Positions 55,315 to 64,000 of a DNA stretch of 64,000 nucleotides are shown here, one piece after another. The stretch is from positions 1 to 64,000 of IMG/VR virus record IMGVR_UViG_3300003690_000002, one strand, 5' to 3'. Within the stretch, counting starts at the first letter, position 1. Each line of letters starts with the position of its first letter. The position numbers and the translations under genes were made by a program. Origin of the DNA: a virus. The notes below the pieces were generated by a model. It made no database searches and was not told the origin of the DNA. It saw nothing but the letters and a program-made list of their open reading frames with translations.

Positions 55315-57116
55315 TATTTAATTGTTCCTTGTATATCAATGTTTGAAAATTTAAGTTCAATAACTGTATCATTTGGCACTATTAAATATCTTCCATCTTG
55401 GGATAAATTTTCTTCAATATCAAATGCCATATCTGAATAAGTTCCACCATATTTTCGTGTTATTTGAACCTTTATTGTATCAATAACTCCTGGAACCCTG
55501 TTTATTACTTGATATAGGTCTGTTAAAAAAACTGATTCACCTATATCAAATGGAGTTCTAAAATAATCGTTTATAGCATCCGATATACTGGTAAATATAC
55601 TTTGTTTCCCTGCTGTTTGGTCGCTTAAAACAACAAAGTTTATACCGATATTTAATATTCTTGTATCAAGTATGTCTATTGTATCATTAATCATTTTACG
55701 ATCATTAAGCCATATTTTTAGATTATTTTTTAGCACAGTATTTGATTCAACAAAATTACCGAATGCGTTTTCTGAAATTATATATAATTTTAAATTTCTT
55801 TTTGTTGAATCTGTATCTTGTACTATAGTACAACGCTTAATTGCCCCGAATTTTGTTGGCATCCTATAAACCAAAGCTACATAATCCTGAGCGGTGACTG
55901 CTCTATTTTGTGCAGCATGGACATTTAATATTCTTTGTTTCATCTCTTCGGCGGACATCAAAGTAACATTGCCGACAACAGGTTCTTCGTTTGTCACTTC
56001 CAAAGAACCGGCTACATCGCTTGTTTTAGATGTATCTAATACAGTATCAGTTGCAAATGAAAATCTTGGCTCAGAAACTGTTGTTACAGAATTGATAGCA
56101 GCATTAACATTAGTTGCTCTGTTCCTTCTATAAACAACCCTTAATGCTGTATTTGAGGGAGATACTCCTAATTTATCTGACGACAATAGATCTGATGGAT
56201 CAAACGACTCGTTAGAAAAATAGTTTTTTGCATGTCTTTGTAAAACTACATTTGCAGGATCATTAATGGTTTCACTATTTATTTCTGAGTCTGACCCGTG
56301 CCCAAATTGTAAAAATGTATTAGTTCTTGTTTGTTCAACAACAAATCTCCTTGGTACAGGCAACGGCTTCAATATTGACCCTGCTTGTTCTTTGGTGTTT
56401 GTATCGTAGTTTGTCACAGCTATATAAACAACATCCTGAGATAGATATTCTACTTCAAAGTATTCATGCCCCTCTGAGTCAACAACGGAAAGAACTTCAG
56501 AAACATTAGAAGAGCCTAGACTAATTCTTAAAAACTTTTGGAAATCACGAACAGTCACTATCTCAGTAACCAATTCTCCTGAAACGGCGTTTCCATATGC
56601 TTTAACTGCATAATGTGTTGGAGCTTGCGTTCCCGAGTCTACCCTAGCAACTATAGTTTCATTTGCTGTTTTTGAAAAATCAACATCTTCAATAAGCGTA
56701 TACATATTGCTTGGTGAAGCGAATCTGCTGCCAGCGGTTAATATTGGAATATAGTTTGTGTCTGGCGCTGTACCAAATGAATCTGCTGGTATTAAAATAT
56801 AAAATGCAAGTCTTCCATATGCTGTCATATTTTGAGAATATTTAAAGCCGATTTGTTTTCCTAATTGAATGATATTATCAAATTCATTTGCTGTATCTAA
56901 AAAATTTTCATTTGCTTGGAAATCTAAATAAAAAGATAGCATATCTCCAACATAAGAAACAAGATCTATCATTAATGATCCAAAAGAAGCTTCATTAAAA
57001 TCTTTATATGTGTCCGGGTAATATCTCTTTGTATAATTTAATAAATCGTTTTTTATGCTATTAAATTCTCTGTTTGTGTACTTAATAGCTTTTCGTGGTG
57101 ATACTCGGTCAACCAT
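55314..57116 (-). CDS. Baseplate wedge protein (gp6-like, J-family)
   Basis: The 600-residue product forms the dimeric ring that joins wedges around the hub. N-terminal signature: YTNREFNSIKNDLLNYTKRY, PDTYKDFNEASFGSLMIDLV and a helix with SFYLDFQANENFL. Together these are typical of T4 gp6 of marine T4-like phages. The C-terminal half carries the Baseplate_J pattern, with AVTAQDYVALVYRMPTKFGAI, NRVPGVIDTIKVQITR and a final strand region. The length is near that of T4 gp6 (660). It is 23 bases after the gp25-like gene, as expected for a gpW/gp25-gpJ/gp6 pair. A candidate promoter lies 19 bases before the ATG. Confidence 0.9.
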   Translation of the reverse strand: MVDRVSPRKAIKYTNREFNSIKNDLLNYTKRYYPDTYKDFNEASFGSLMIDLVSYVGDMLSFYLDFQANENFLDTANEFDNIIQLGKQIGFKYSQNMTAYGRLAFYILIPADSFGTAPDTNYIPILTAGSRFASPSNMYTLIEDVDFSKTANETIVARVDSGTQAPTHYAVKAYGNAVSGELVTEIVTVRDFQKFLRISLGSSNVSEVLSVVDSEGHEYFEVEYLSQDVVYIAVTNYDTNTKEQAGSILKPLPVPRRFVVEQTRTNTFLQFGHGSDSEINSETINDPANVVLQRHAKNYFSNESFDPSDLLSSDKLGVSPSNTALRVVYRRNRATNVNAAINSVTTVSEPRFSFATDTVLDTSKTSDVAGSLEVTNEEPVVGNVTLMSAEEMKQRILNVHAAQNRAVTAQDYVALVYRMPTKFGAIKRCTIVQDTDSTKRNLKLYIISENAFGNFVESNTVLKNNLKIWLNDRKMINDTIDILDTRILNIGINFVVLSDQTAGKQSIFTSISDAINDYFRTPFDIGESVFLTDLYQVINRVPGVIDTIKVQITRKYGGTYSDMAFDIEENLSQDGRYLIVPNDTVIELKFSNIDIQGTIK

Positions 57117-57134
57117 ATTGTAAAAGCTCCTTTA

Positions 57135-57144
57135 TATAATTAGT
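57135..57144 (-). promoter_or_regulatory. Candidate late promoter element (CTAATTAT type)
   Basis: Minus-strand ACTAATTATAT overlaps the stop codon of the gp25-like gene (57140-57142) and ends 19 bases before the gp6-like ATG. AAAGGAG lies between. The overlap with a stop codon weakens the case. Confidence 0.4.
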
Positions 57145-57547
57145 TAAAAGATACAGGTAAGTCTATATCTAATATTTGAGGTTTATCTAATGGTACAAGC
57201 AAATAACGTATTCTAATATATAAAGTATTTATTGCTAACGTCTCATATCCAGCATCTTCTGATGTAAAAAAATTCATATCTATTATTTTTATAAATGGTA
57301 AATATTTTGTAATTTGCTGATTAATTTTCGCATATATCTCTCCCTCTATCTCATTTCCCTTGTGTTTAAATAAATAGTGCTTAAGACCTACGCCAAAATC
57401 TGGATTCATGACTCTTTCACCTGGGCTTGTTAAAAGTAACATTTTAAAATTTTGCTGTACAGTCTCTTCAAAATTTTTATTTAACTCATAGGCACCATCA
57501 GTTTCATCAGTCGCCAATGGGAGCTTGGGAGAAATTCCTATAGCCAT
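57140..57547 (-). CDS. Baseplate wedge protein (gp25-like)
   Basis: The 135-residue product, of usual length for the GPW_gp25 family, is needed for sheath nucleation on the baseplate. Signatures are ELNKNFEETVQQNFKMLLLT, then SPGERVMNPDFGVGL (the very conserved G-E-R-x-x-x-P-x-F-G motif) followed by a helix (IYAKINQQITKYLPFI) and C-terminal strands ending LDIDLPVSFN. It precedes gp6 as in most contractile injection systems. The 99-base gap before it is AT-rich and contains no clear terminator; a weak CTAGTATA near 20 bases upstream is only distantly like the late motif. Confidence 0.92.
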   Translation of the reverse strand: MAIGISPKLPLATDETDGAYELNKNFEETVQQNFKMLLLTSPGERVMNPDFGVGLKHYLFKHKGNEIEGEIYAKINQQITKYLPFIKIIDMNFFTSEDAGYETLAINTLYIRIRYLLVPLDKPQILDIDLPVSFN

Positions 57548-57646
57548 TTTTTAATATTCCTCTTTTATACTAGTAAATACTATTTTTATTCATTTTTCTT
57601 AATGTTATTGAACTATAAAAGGCTTTTTATTTAGATTGTTTTGTGA

Positions 57647-60600
57647 TCAACAACCACCTGGATGTCCTGGGCAGCCTGCAGCAACCCATGCCTCAACGTC
57701 GCCTTCCCCGGTGCCGTGGTAATAGCCATGTTCAAATGCGAGCTTTTTTGCATATTCTTGAGCGACGGTGCCTGCGGTTTCTTGCAGGTCGTCCACTGGG
57801 TCAATCCAGGCTCTTAGTTCTGGCTCTAAATCATTATAGTCTTCGCCAAAAGTTGTAAGTATTGCATCTGTTAATTCTTCTTCTTCTTGCGCACACAAAG
57901 GCTCTTCAAGGGGTGAATCTGTAGAATCTTTACCTTTACAGTCGGGATATATATTCGTATATTTACAAAATGCCCATGTAGCCCAACCGATTGGAGTCCA
58001 TGGGCCTGGTCCGAATGGTGGGGGTATTCCGCTTTTCCATTTTGGATCAATCAAATCCGCTATTCCTCTTATCATTGTTATTGGAGTAGCTGTAATTATT
58101 GACATCAAATTAAATGATATATTTGGAATGCCTAGTGCTTTTTGTTCTTTTAATTGTTCGGGTGGTTGGTTTTGCCCTGCGGCTTCAAATGTATAATCAT
58201 CACTATTTAATAACATATCAAATAACTGCATCAAAGAATTCTTGGTGGATGCAAATGTCTCATCAAGCAAATCAATGTCAGACATATGTCTGTGATTATA
58301 AATTGCAAAGAGTGTCATTAACTTTTTCAGTGGAAAAGCTGAATCTGGAAGACCGGCGGCGGCCGCAGTGGCGGTGGCACCTGTAGTTGTCTCACCGGGT
58401 GTGTCAGTAGCTGTTTCAATGGTGTCTCCGGATGGTGGTGACTGACCCGTGGTGGTACCAGTTATGCCACCGATAGGACTTGATTCATTGGCAACACCAT
58501 CATCAGGCTGTATAGGTTGTTGAATAAGCCATGAAGCTTGTTCGCTGAATAAATTTTTCCACGTTTCTGTTTGATGTAATTTCTTTAATAGTTCCGCTTC
58601 AGGGTAAGTTATATCGAGATCTGTCCTAAATGTATCTTCTATTGGTATTTCAATGCTGATGAGAGGAACTGGAATGAATTTATACCTTTGCTTTGCTTTG
58701 GCGGCTATCTCTCCCTGCGCCCATTCATTAAGTGACCATCTTTCTATTGGGTTATGGTATACATAATAGCTTTTATTGTGCACATTACGAGGGACCTCAT
58801 AAGTTCCTTCTGTATGTGGGCTTCCGGCGTTTTGCTTGCCTTTGTCCGATGCCTGCGAGCCTTCCCACCCTAACGAACCGAGGTCTCCCAAGAGACCTCG
58901 CCCTTCCATGATGGCGCCCTCTGGGTAGTTTATTTTCATCATATTTGTCAAAGATAGAGTGAGGTCATTGTCGTTCTTGATGATCTTATCTATATCTTCT
59001 TTTGCCATTTCATAAGTATTTTCTAACTCATTTTGTGTTGGCATAATGTATACTAATCTTAATCCGTATTTTGCCTCTTTAAAAACGTCACTATATGTAA
59101 GATCAAGAATTTGTGGATAATTTTCTAAAGAATCCTTATAAGCGTCCACAGAGTTTTCGCTAGTATGATACTCTTGCTGCTCCGGGGGCATGGAATCGAT
59201 ATCGACGATCCAAGAATTTATTGGGTTGCCGTCAGCATCGGACGTATTATAAAGTGCCATGTTCTTTCTCCACTTTACTAAGTTTTCAAATCCAGGCATT
59301 GCCCAATTTATATATCTCATCCATTCCTTTATATTTACAACACCATAATAGTTATGGGTCTTCGAAGGGACAGAATATGTGTATCTAATCTTAACGGTGT
59401 CTGAAGCTGCACCTGGGGGGCTTAATTCTGTGGTTTCTTCGAAGTACTTCGCGCTCAGCTTGGCACCCCATGGTATATATGGGCTTAAGTCCTTTACACT
59501 AGATGGCTTGGTTCCCTCCGTTACACTTGGAAAACTTACTGTGGCGGGACCATGAGCCGATCTCAATCCCCACTCTTGAATGTCTCCTTTTTTGAGACCG
59601 GAGTAACTAGTTGATGGTCTTGCTCTTCTCGTAATACACTCAAGGAACATTTGGTATGCATGGCCTTGCGAACCGAGAAGATGTCCCTTTTCTAAGAGAT
59701 GAGGATATTTTGGGACTTTATTCACCGTTTTTGCGGCAGCGTCGGTCCAGTATATCTCTTTTTCATCATTAAGTTCTCCGCTTATCTTAACATAGCGCTC
59801 TAAAATAAATTTTCCATACATACGTTCATTAGTTCTATCTTCAGATACTGCGGAAACTATGCCCTCAAGTGCTTTTTGGTTTGCTTTTACTTCTGGAACA
59901 CCCGCCGGAGCAGCAAACCTTGACTCAAGAGCATGGTCAAATGTGGGCACAAAATCATCTAAAAACCCACCTACCCAGTGATTTGTTTTTGCGTTCGACT
60001 TTGTTTCTGTTTGACTCGGGGTATCTGTCCCAGGTGCAGTGTGTGTAGTAATTGCTGTTTGATAAAAAATGGGAGAATATATAGGTGTATCATATATTTC
60101 CAGAGCATCGCTTGAAAAGATTAGTTTAGAAAAAGCTTCATTAATTGAATTATACGTATTTGCGCTTACTTTTCTCAATGGTACTTCAAACTTTTCATTC
60201 AAGTCTGTGAAATCGCCCTGTGCGATATATCTTACTGCATCGGCAGAATCTTTAATTTCTATCGGGTTTCCCAAGCTATCTTTAAATACATATCCTAATT
60301 TTCTCATTCTTTCAATAGCATATTGTAAATGAAGAAAAAACTGTTCGCTTAATGGAGGAGAACCTAGTCGCATTCTATCTTTATCATCATCGAGCGTATC
60401 CGGAATTAAATTAATTAAATATTCCATAAAAATCTTATCATCAAATATATCTTTTGAATTAAATTCCGAAAATAAAAATATATTTTTAAGAATAGCTTCA
60501 AGAACGTGTAGACGAATTAATAAACGAATAATTACTTCCATGTTTGCTAAATTAAACACTTTATCAACCGGCTGTAGACCTGGGATGTTTGCTGTAATAG

Positions 60601-63600
60601 CAGAAAAGTCTTTTGTGATACAAGCTAATTCTTGCATAATTTGATCTGCAAGTCCGGGAGATTTACTAATTTGAAGTAAATCTCCTTCTAGTAAGCAATT
60701 ATCTTCTACAATATCACCTATATCCATGCCAACACTCGGCGTAAAAGCTCCTTCTAATTTTCTTAGTGTTGGCTCTTCAAAAACTTTAGAATTTGTTATA
60801 TCTCTTGCTATCTGTAGCAATACACCTTTAAGTGTTTTTTGATATAACTTCTTTTTAATCATGGCAGTAAAATTTATAATATGATTGTTAGACACAATAT
60901 TGGAATTTGCAAACCCAAGTCCTGCCATGATGGCTTGAGAGAATAATTCTGCTTGTGGTGAATATTCAGGGTTCCCTTCACCATGATAACTTGCCCCAAT
61001 AATATCTGTTTCGTTAAAAGTCGGAGCTGTAAACATCGCATCTCTCTGTGGGTATGCTACTTGACTAATCCCATCTTCCAATGACAGTTGCCACTTTCCT
61101 TTAACAAATTTGGTTATTGCCGAGATATCGCTTGATTGGTGTGGTAAGCGTAAAATAATTTTCTTTCCAGACATCCAACCATCCGGGGCAAAGGCTATTG
61201 TTGTCATAGCTGCTGCCACGCCTGTTTCAATATAGGCGTTTTTAGCATAAATACTGTTTCTATCGATTAATTTTTCTCGAAGTTCTGGCAACACCTTTGC
61301 CTTTTTCACTTTCATATCTGCCAACATTGATTCCGGGGACGTCTCAGTCCCACCCGCCAAACTTTGAAGGGTATTAGTCGTCTGCATATCCATAACGCTT
61401 ACACCTCGGCTGGATAAAATCATAAGTGGAACAAAAGATTCAACATCTCCGTTAAAAGATAAAGATACAGTTCTATACATTCCATCCATTGCCACTTCAT
61501 TTGAATATTGTGATGAAGCTGGCAATGGTACTGCTGCACCACCAATACATGGAAAATCTATCTCTATGTCTGGATTTTCCATAAATCCCATTAAATTTCT
61601 AATTTGCTCACTTTTTCTTTTTTTTGCTGAATCGAGCTGCAATCTTACTAATTCAGGATCTAAATTATTTGTCCCGAGTTGGTCTCTAAAGGTTTTTTCA
61701 ACATTGATTAAGTCACATTCATCTATTGCAGGATGTTCCAAAAAGGCAGAAAGCGGGTTCAATAGCTCACAAAAATCTAAATTAACAATCTTTCCAAATT
61801 CCACAAATAAATCTATAACTTTATTTCGCGATCTTAGTTGCTCTGCAAGGTGTGGATATTTAGCTTTAATAATGTTTTGTACTCTTCTTACGGTAGTTGA
61901 GCTTGCATTTCCTTGTAACATATCACAAAGTTCTGTTGGTAATAGCACTAATGAAATATCTTCTAACATTGCAGGCAGAGTATTAATATCAAAATTTAAT
62001 CCAAATTTTGCTAGAATATTAGCGGCAGCGGCAAGATTATAGTTGTCATTATTATAATCTGAAGCTTGATTAATAAGGTCCATTAAATTTTCTTGTTCTA
62101 CGTATTCCTCTTCATCGAATAATCCAGCCAATTTATCTCTAAGCCACTGGCAGGCTGCCAATAATTCTTCCAAAACCCATTTTATACCATCCAATATTAA
62201 ATCAGTTAATAGATCTATCAAAAATTTTTCTAATTTTTTATAGAACCACTTGTTCAAATCTTCCATATTTATTGTTTCAGGTATTCGAGTTTTAATCTGA
62301 GGAAGTTCTGAAGCTTTGTTACTCATAGCTTCGTCGGCATTTTTTGCGCCCTCTTGGGCATCTTTTGCCTTCTCTTCCTCTTTTTTCTCCGAGGTGGGCT
62401 CGCCCTTAATTGCGCCCTCAGCAGCCTCTTCCACGTTTTTAAGCCCTTTTCTGTTTAAATATGGTGCTATTAATTTACCAACCTTTGGAAAAATTATAGA
62501 CATCTTTTGACATAAGCCTTTTTTTGCCAGGTCGTCTAAAAATTTCAAAGCATCTAAAAACCGCTGATTTGCATACTCCAAGTTATCAGAACCCGGATTG
62601 AGATTAGCATAAAGAGGAGTATTAAGATTATGATCTTTTAGATTTTGTTTTAGTTTCTTTTCTTTTGCTCGGTTTGATCTTTCTTCCGCTTCCAAACCTT
62701 TTACTATTAATCTTTGATTCTCTAGATCTAATTCTAAATTTTTCAGCTCTTGCAATTGAGGGGCAACGGTGTAGCTCCATTGGTCCAATTCATATTCTGA
62801 CATGGCATCAGGCGCAGTTGCCAAGAGTGGGAGTGATAGAGAGGCTTTCATTTCTTTTAATAATGTTTGAAGTTGTTCATACTCTAGATATGCCTCATTG
62901 GCTGCTATATACGATTCTAATGTAGCCGCTTTTGCGTCTAGCCTTTGTAAGTTTATAGCTTGGCGTTTACTCTCATGATTTTTTTTGTTTGTGTGTACTT
63001 GATTAATAGCATCTGCTAACCCTTCGGAATTGTTCATCATTTGATGTAAAATCCCGTCTGGCTCTCTAAAGAGATAATCGGAATATCCAGCTTTTTTAAA
63101 CGCTTCAACAAACTCCTCAAATCCAATTTTATCCAGAACAAACTTACATGCTATCACTAACAGCTCTTCTAGTGTCATATCCAAAGATAAACATGAAGCT
63201 AGTTGAGAAGCTAACATTGTAATATCTGTCCTATTTAAAAGATTCTTATAAAGATGATCCAACTCTGGAACGCCTTGAACATCTCGTTCAAAATCTTTAG
63301 CTAAGTCATCAAAAACTAACTCGGCTACTGGTTTTTGAGAAAGTGTTATCCATTTTTTAACATTCTCATTTAATAGTTCTTCTTCGGTTTTTTTTTGTGT
63401 GGCTGTTTTGTAAGGCTTGTTGTTCATCATTCTCTCAAGCCTTTCGGTTTGAGCATTTCGTTCCTCTTTGGATATTTTTTCTGGTGCTCTAGGTGCTGAT
63501 GGGCGTGGGGTTGCCATCCAACGAATAGTTACCGGTGGAACTGTTCTTATATATCTTCTAACAAACTCCGTCCATGGAACTTCACTTAATGGTTTTCTGG

Positions 63601-64000
63601 TAAATAAACCATGAGTCATCCAATATGTATAAAATGCTAATGCATTTGTGGTAGGAGAATCGCCAAAGTTCAAATGTATACAAGACAATCCTATGCCACA
63701 GAATGTCCCTGACCATGCTGGTGACTCCGGACTGTCTGGATCTCCATATGTCATTTGTATTAACTGCGGTGCGCCAAGAACCATTGCTTTTTTTACTACT
63801 TTAGTTTCTGATTCGGGTGCAGGCCCCAAAGTGTTATCACCATCATCAACTGCTCTGATTGCAGTTTGTGTCTCGCTATCTTCTTCGTCACCCCAGACAG
63901 ATGGTAATTTATGACCTGTAGCAACTGCCTTCGGATCGTTATGAAAAAGTATGTATGATATATTAAATGGATGACCAGCTAGGGTTATTGGGTCTTCATA
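57647..64000 (-). CDS. Giant virion protein (5' end outside window)
   Basis: At least 2117 residues are visible. The frame stays open to base 64000 with no ATG near the edge, and the residues there (for example ISYILFHNDPKAVATGHK) read as protein. The start must therefore lie beyond the window; a TTG at 63829 is an internal Leu, not the start. The chain contains helical regions with coiled-coil potential (about 360-440 of the visible part) and a hydrophobic/helical stretch with LLTDLILDGIKWVLEELLA. A Thr/Gly/Ala-rich linker lies about 200 residues before the end, and the tail is Gly/Cys-containing (CPGHPGGC). No family recognised. Its place before gp25-like suggests a baseplate hub or vertex component. 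Confidence 0.55.
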   Translation of the reverse strand, partial: YEDPITLAGHPFNISYILFHNDPKAVATGHKLPSVWGDEEDSETQTAIRAVDDGDNTLGPAPESETKVVKKAMVLGAPQLIQMTYGDPDSPESPAWSGTFCGIGLSCIHLNFGDSPTTNALAFYTYWMTHGLFTRKPLSEVPWTEFVRRYIRTVPPVTIRWMATPRPSAPRAPEKISKEERNAQTERLERMMNNKPYKTATQKKTEEELLNENVKKWITLSQKPVAELVFDDLAKDFERDVQGVPELDHLYKNLLNRTDITMLASQLASCLSLDMTLEELLVIACKFVLDKIGFEEFVEAFKKAGYSDYLFREPDGILHQMMNNSEGLADAINQVHTNKKNHESKRQAINLQRLDAKAATLESYIAANEAYLEYEQLQTLLKEMKASLSLPLLATAPDAMSEYELDQWSYTVAPQLQELKNLELDLENQRLIVKGLEAEERSNRAKEKKLKQNLKDHNLNTPLYANLNPGSDNLEYANQRFLDALKFLDDLAKKGLCQKMSIIFPKVGKLIAPYLNRKGLKNVEEAAEGAIKGEPTSEKKEEEKAKDAQEGAKNADEAMSNKASELPQIKTRIPETINMEDLNKWFYKKLEKFLIDLLTDLILDGIKWVLEELLAACQWLRDKLAGLFDEEEYVEQENLMDLINQASDYNNDNYNLAAAANILAKFGLNFDINTLPAMLEDISLVLLPTELCDMLQGNASSTTVRRVQNIIKAKYPHLAEQLRSRNKVIDLFVEFGKIVNLDFCELLNPLSAFLEHPAIDECDLINVEKTFRDQLGTNNLDPELVRLQLDSAKKRKSEQIRNLMGFMENPDIEIDFPCIGGAAVPLPASSQYSNEVAMDGMYRTVSLSFNGDVESFVPLMILSSRGVSVMDMQTTNTLQSLAGGTETSPESMLADMKVKKAKVLPELREKLIDRNSIYAKNAYIETGVAAAMTTIAFAPDGWMSGKKIILRLPHQSSDISAITKFVKGKWQLSLEDGISQVAYPQRDAMFTAPTFNETDIIGASYHGEGNPEYSPQAELFSQAIMAGLGFANSNIVSNNHIINFTAMIKKKLYQKTLKGVLLQIARDITNSKVFEEPTLRKLEGAFTPSVGMDIGDIVEDNCLLEGDLLQISKSPGLADQIMQELACITKDFSAITANIPGLQPVDKVFNLANMEVIIRLLIRLHVLEAILKNIFLFSEFNSKDIFDDKIFMEYLINLIPDTLDDDKDRMRLGSPPLSEQFFLHLQYAIERMRKLGYVFKDSLGNPIEIKDSADAVRYIAQGDFTDLNEKFEVPLRKVSANTYNSINEAFSKLIFSSDALEIYDTPIYSPIFYQTAITTHTAPGTDTPSQTETKSNAKTNHWVGGFLDDFVPTFDHALESRFAAPAGVPEVKANQKALEGIVSAVSEDRTNERMYGKFILERYVKISGELNDEKEIYWTDAAAKTVNKVPKYPHLLEKGHLLGSQGHAYQMFLECITRRARPSTSYSGLKKGDIQEWGLRSAHGPATVSFPSVTEGTKPSSVKDLSPYIPWGAKLSAKYFEETTELSPPGAASDTVKIRYTYSVPSKTHNYYGVVNIKEWMRYINWAMPGFENLVKWRKNMALYNTSDADGNPINSWIVDIDSMPPEQQEYHTSENSVDAYKDSLENYPQILDLTYSDVFKEAKYGLRLVYIMPTQNELENTYEMAKEDIDKIIKNDNDLTLSLTNMMKINYPEGAIMEGRGLLGDLGSLGWEGSQASDKGKQNAGSPHTEGTYEVPRNVHNKSYYVYHNPIERWSLNEWAQGEIAAKAKQRYKFIPVPLISIEIPIEDTFRTDLDITYPEAELLKKLHQTETWKNLFSEQASWLIQQPIQPDDGVANESSPIGGITGTTTGQSPPSGDTIETATDTPGETTTGATATAAAAGLPDSAFPLKKLMTLFAIYNHRHMSDIDLLDETFASTKNSLMQLFDMLLNSDDYTFEAAGQNQPPEQLKEQKALGIPNISFNLMSIITATPITMIRGIADLIDPKWKSGIPPPFGPGPWTPIGWATWAFCKYTNIYPDCKGKDSTDSPLEEPLCAQEEEELTDAILTTFGEDYNDLEPELRAWIDPVDDLQETAGTVAQEYAKKLAFEHGYYHGTGEGDVEAWVAAGCPGHPGGC

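Noticed and set aside
57370-57377. CTATTTAT inside the gp25-like gene
   Set aside because: It encodes part of the conserved protein (HYLF) far from a downstream start; chance occurrence in AT-rich coding DNA is expected.
57548-57646. Possible terminator after the giant gene
   Set aside because: AAAAGGCTTTTT is a very short palindrome without a usable loop, so I do not call it.
63827-63829. TTG as start of the giant gene at the right edge
   Set aside because: The same frame stays open and protein-like to base 64000, so this TTG is an internal codon.
1-64000. CRISPR array, integrase, transposon, retroelement or tRNA cluster
   Set aside because: I looked for spaced direct repeats, recombinase and reverse transcriptase motifs and cloverleaf patterns and saw none.

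Overview
The window is a late-gene (virion) region of a large, tailed, contractile (myovirus-type) phage with T4-like morphogenesis genes. Every gene I can support lies on the minus strand, so transcription runs from base 64000 towards base 1. The DNA is visibly AT-rich, genes are packed with short gaps or 1-17 base overlaps, and most starts have a good AGGAG-type ribosome binding site. No intergenic stretch exceeds 300 bases; the longest are about 120. Signal peptides and possible spanins suggest a Gram-negative host. The combination of a gp23-type capsid, a phage ribosomal protein bS21 and very large baseplate or fibre proteins is typical of uncultured aquatic T4-like phages. That placement is inference.

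Layout in transcription order. (a) 64000-53797: an enormous protein cut by the window edge, then baseplate wedge gp25-like and gp6-like proteins and a DNRLRE-like protein. (b) 53797-32829: giant baseplate or fibre proteins, including one of 3233 residues with a LamG domain and a possible gpI/gp7-like motif, with two pairs of paralogues. (c) 32824-27619: a small DNA-metabolism block of RuvC-like resolvase, primase, a single-chain SbcD-SbcC (gp47-gp46) nuclease and an FmdB-type zinc ribbon. (d) 27612-24428: a beta-helix fibre or spike and a membrane/signal-peptide block that looks like lysis accessory genes (holin-like, spanin-like). (e) 24431-11586: packaging and head genes: terminase large subunit, portal, prohead protease, core scaffold and major capsid protein, with several unknowns and bS21 among them. 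(f) 11486-1: neck proteins (gp13-, gp14-, gp15-like), sheath, tube, tail-assembly chaperone, tape measure and a baseplate tube-cap candidate cut by the left edge.

Four observations stand out. First, the gene between tube and tape measure carries a probable programmed frameshift on a run of seven Ts, preceded by a Shine-Dalgarno-like GGAGG and a small hairpin. This is the position of the G/GT and E/E' tail-chaperone frameshifts of other phages. Second, a short motif, ACTA(T/A)TTAT on the coding strand, sits 19-61 bases upstream of nine genes at the larger gaps and is probably the late promoter of this phage. Third, a bS21 gene lies inside the head-assembly operon. Fourth, the Mre11-type nuclease and Rad50-type ATPase are fused into one protein. 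No tRNA, CRISPR array, integrase, insertion sequence or retroelement was seen.
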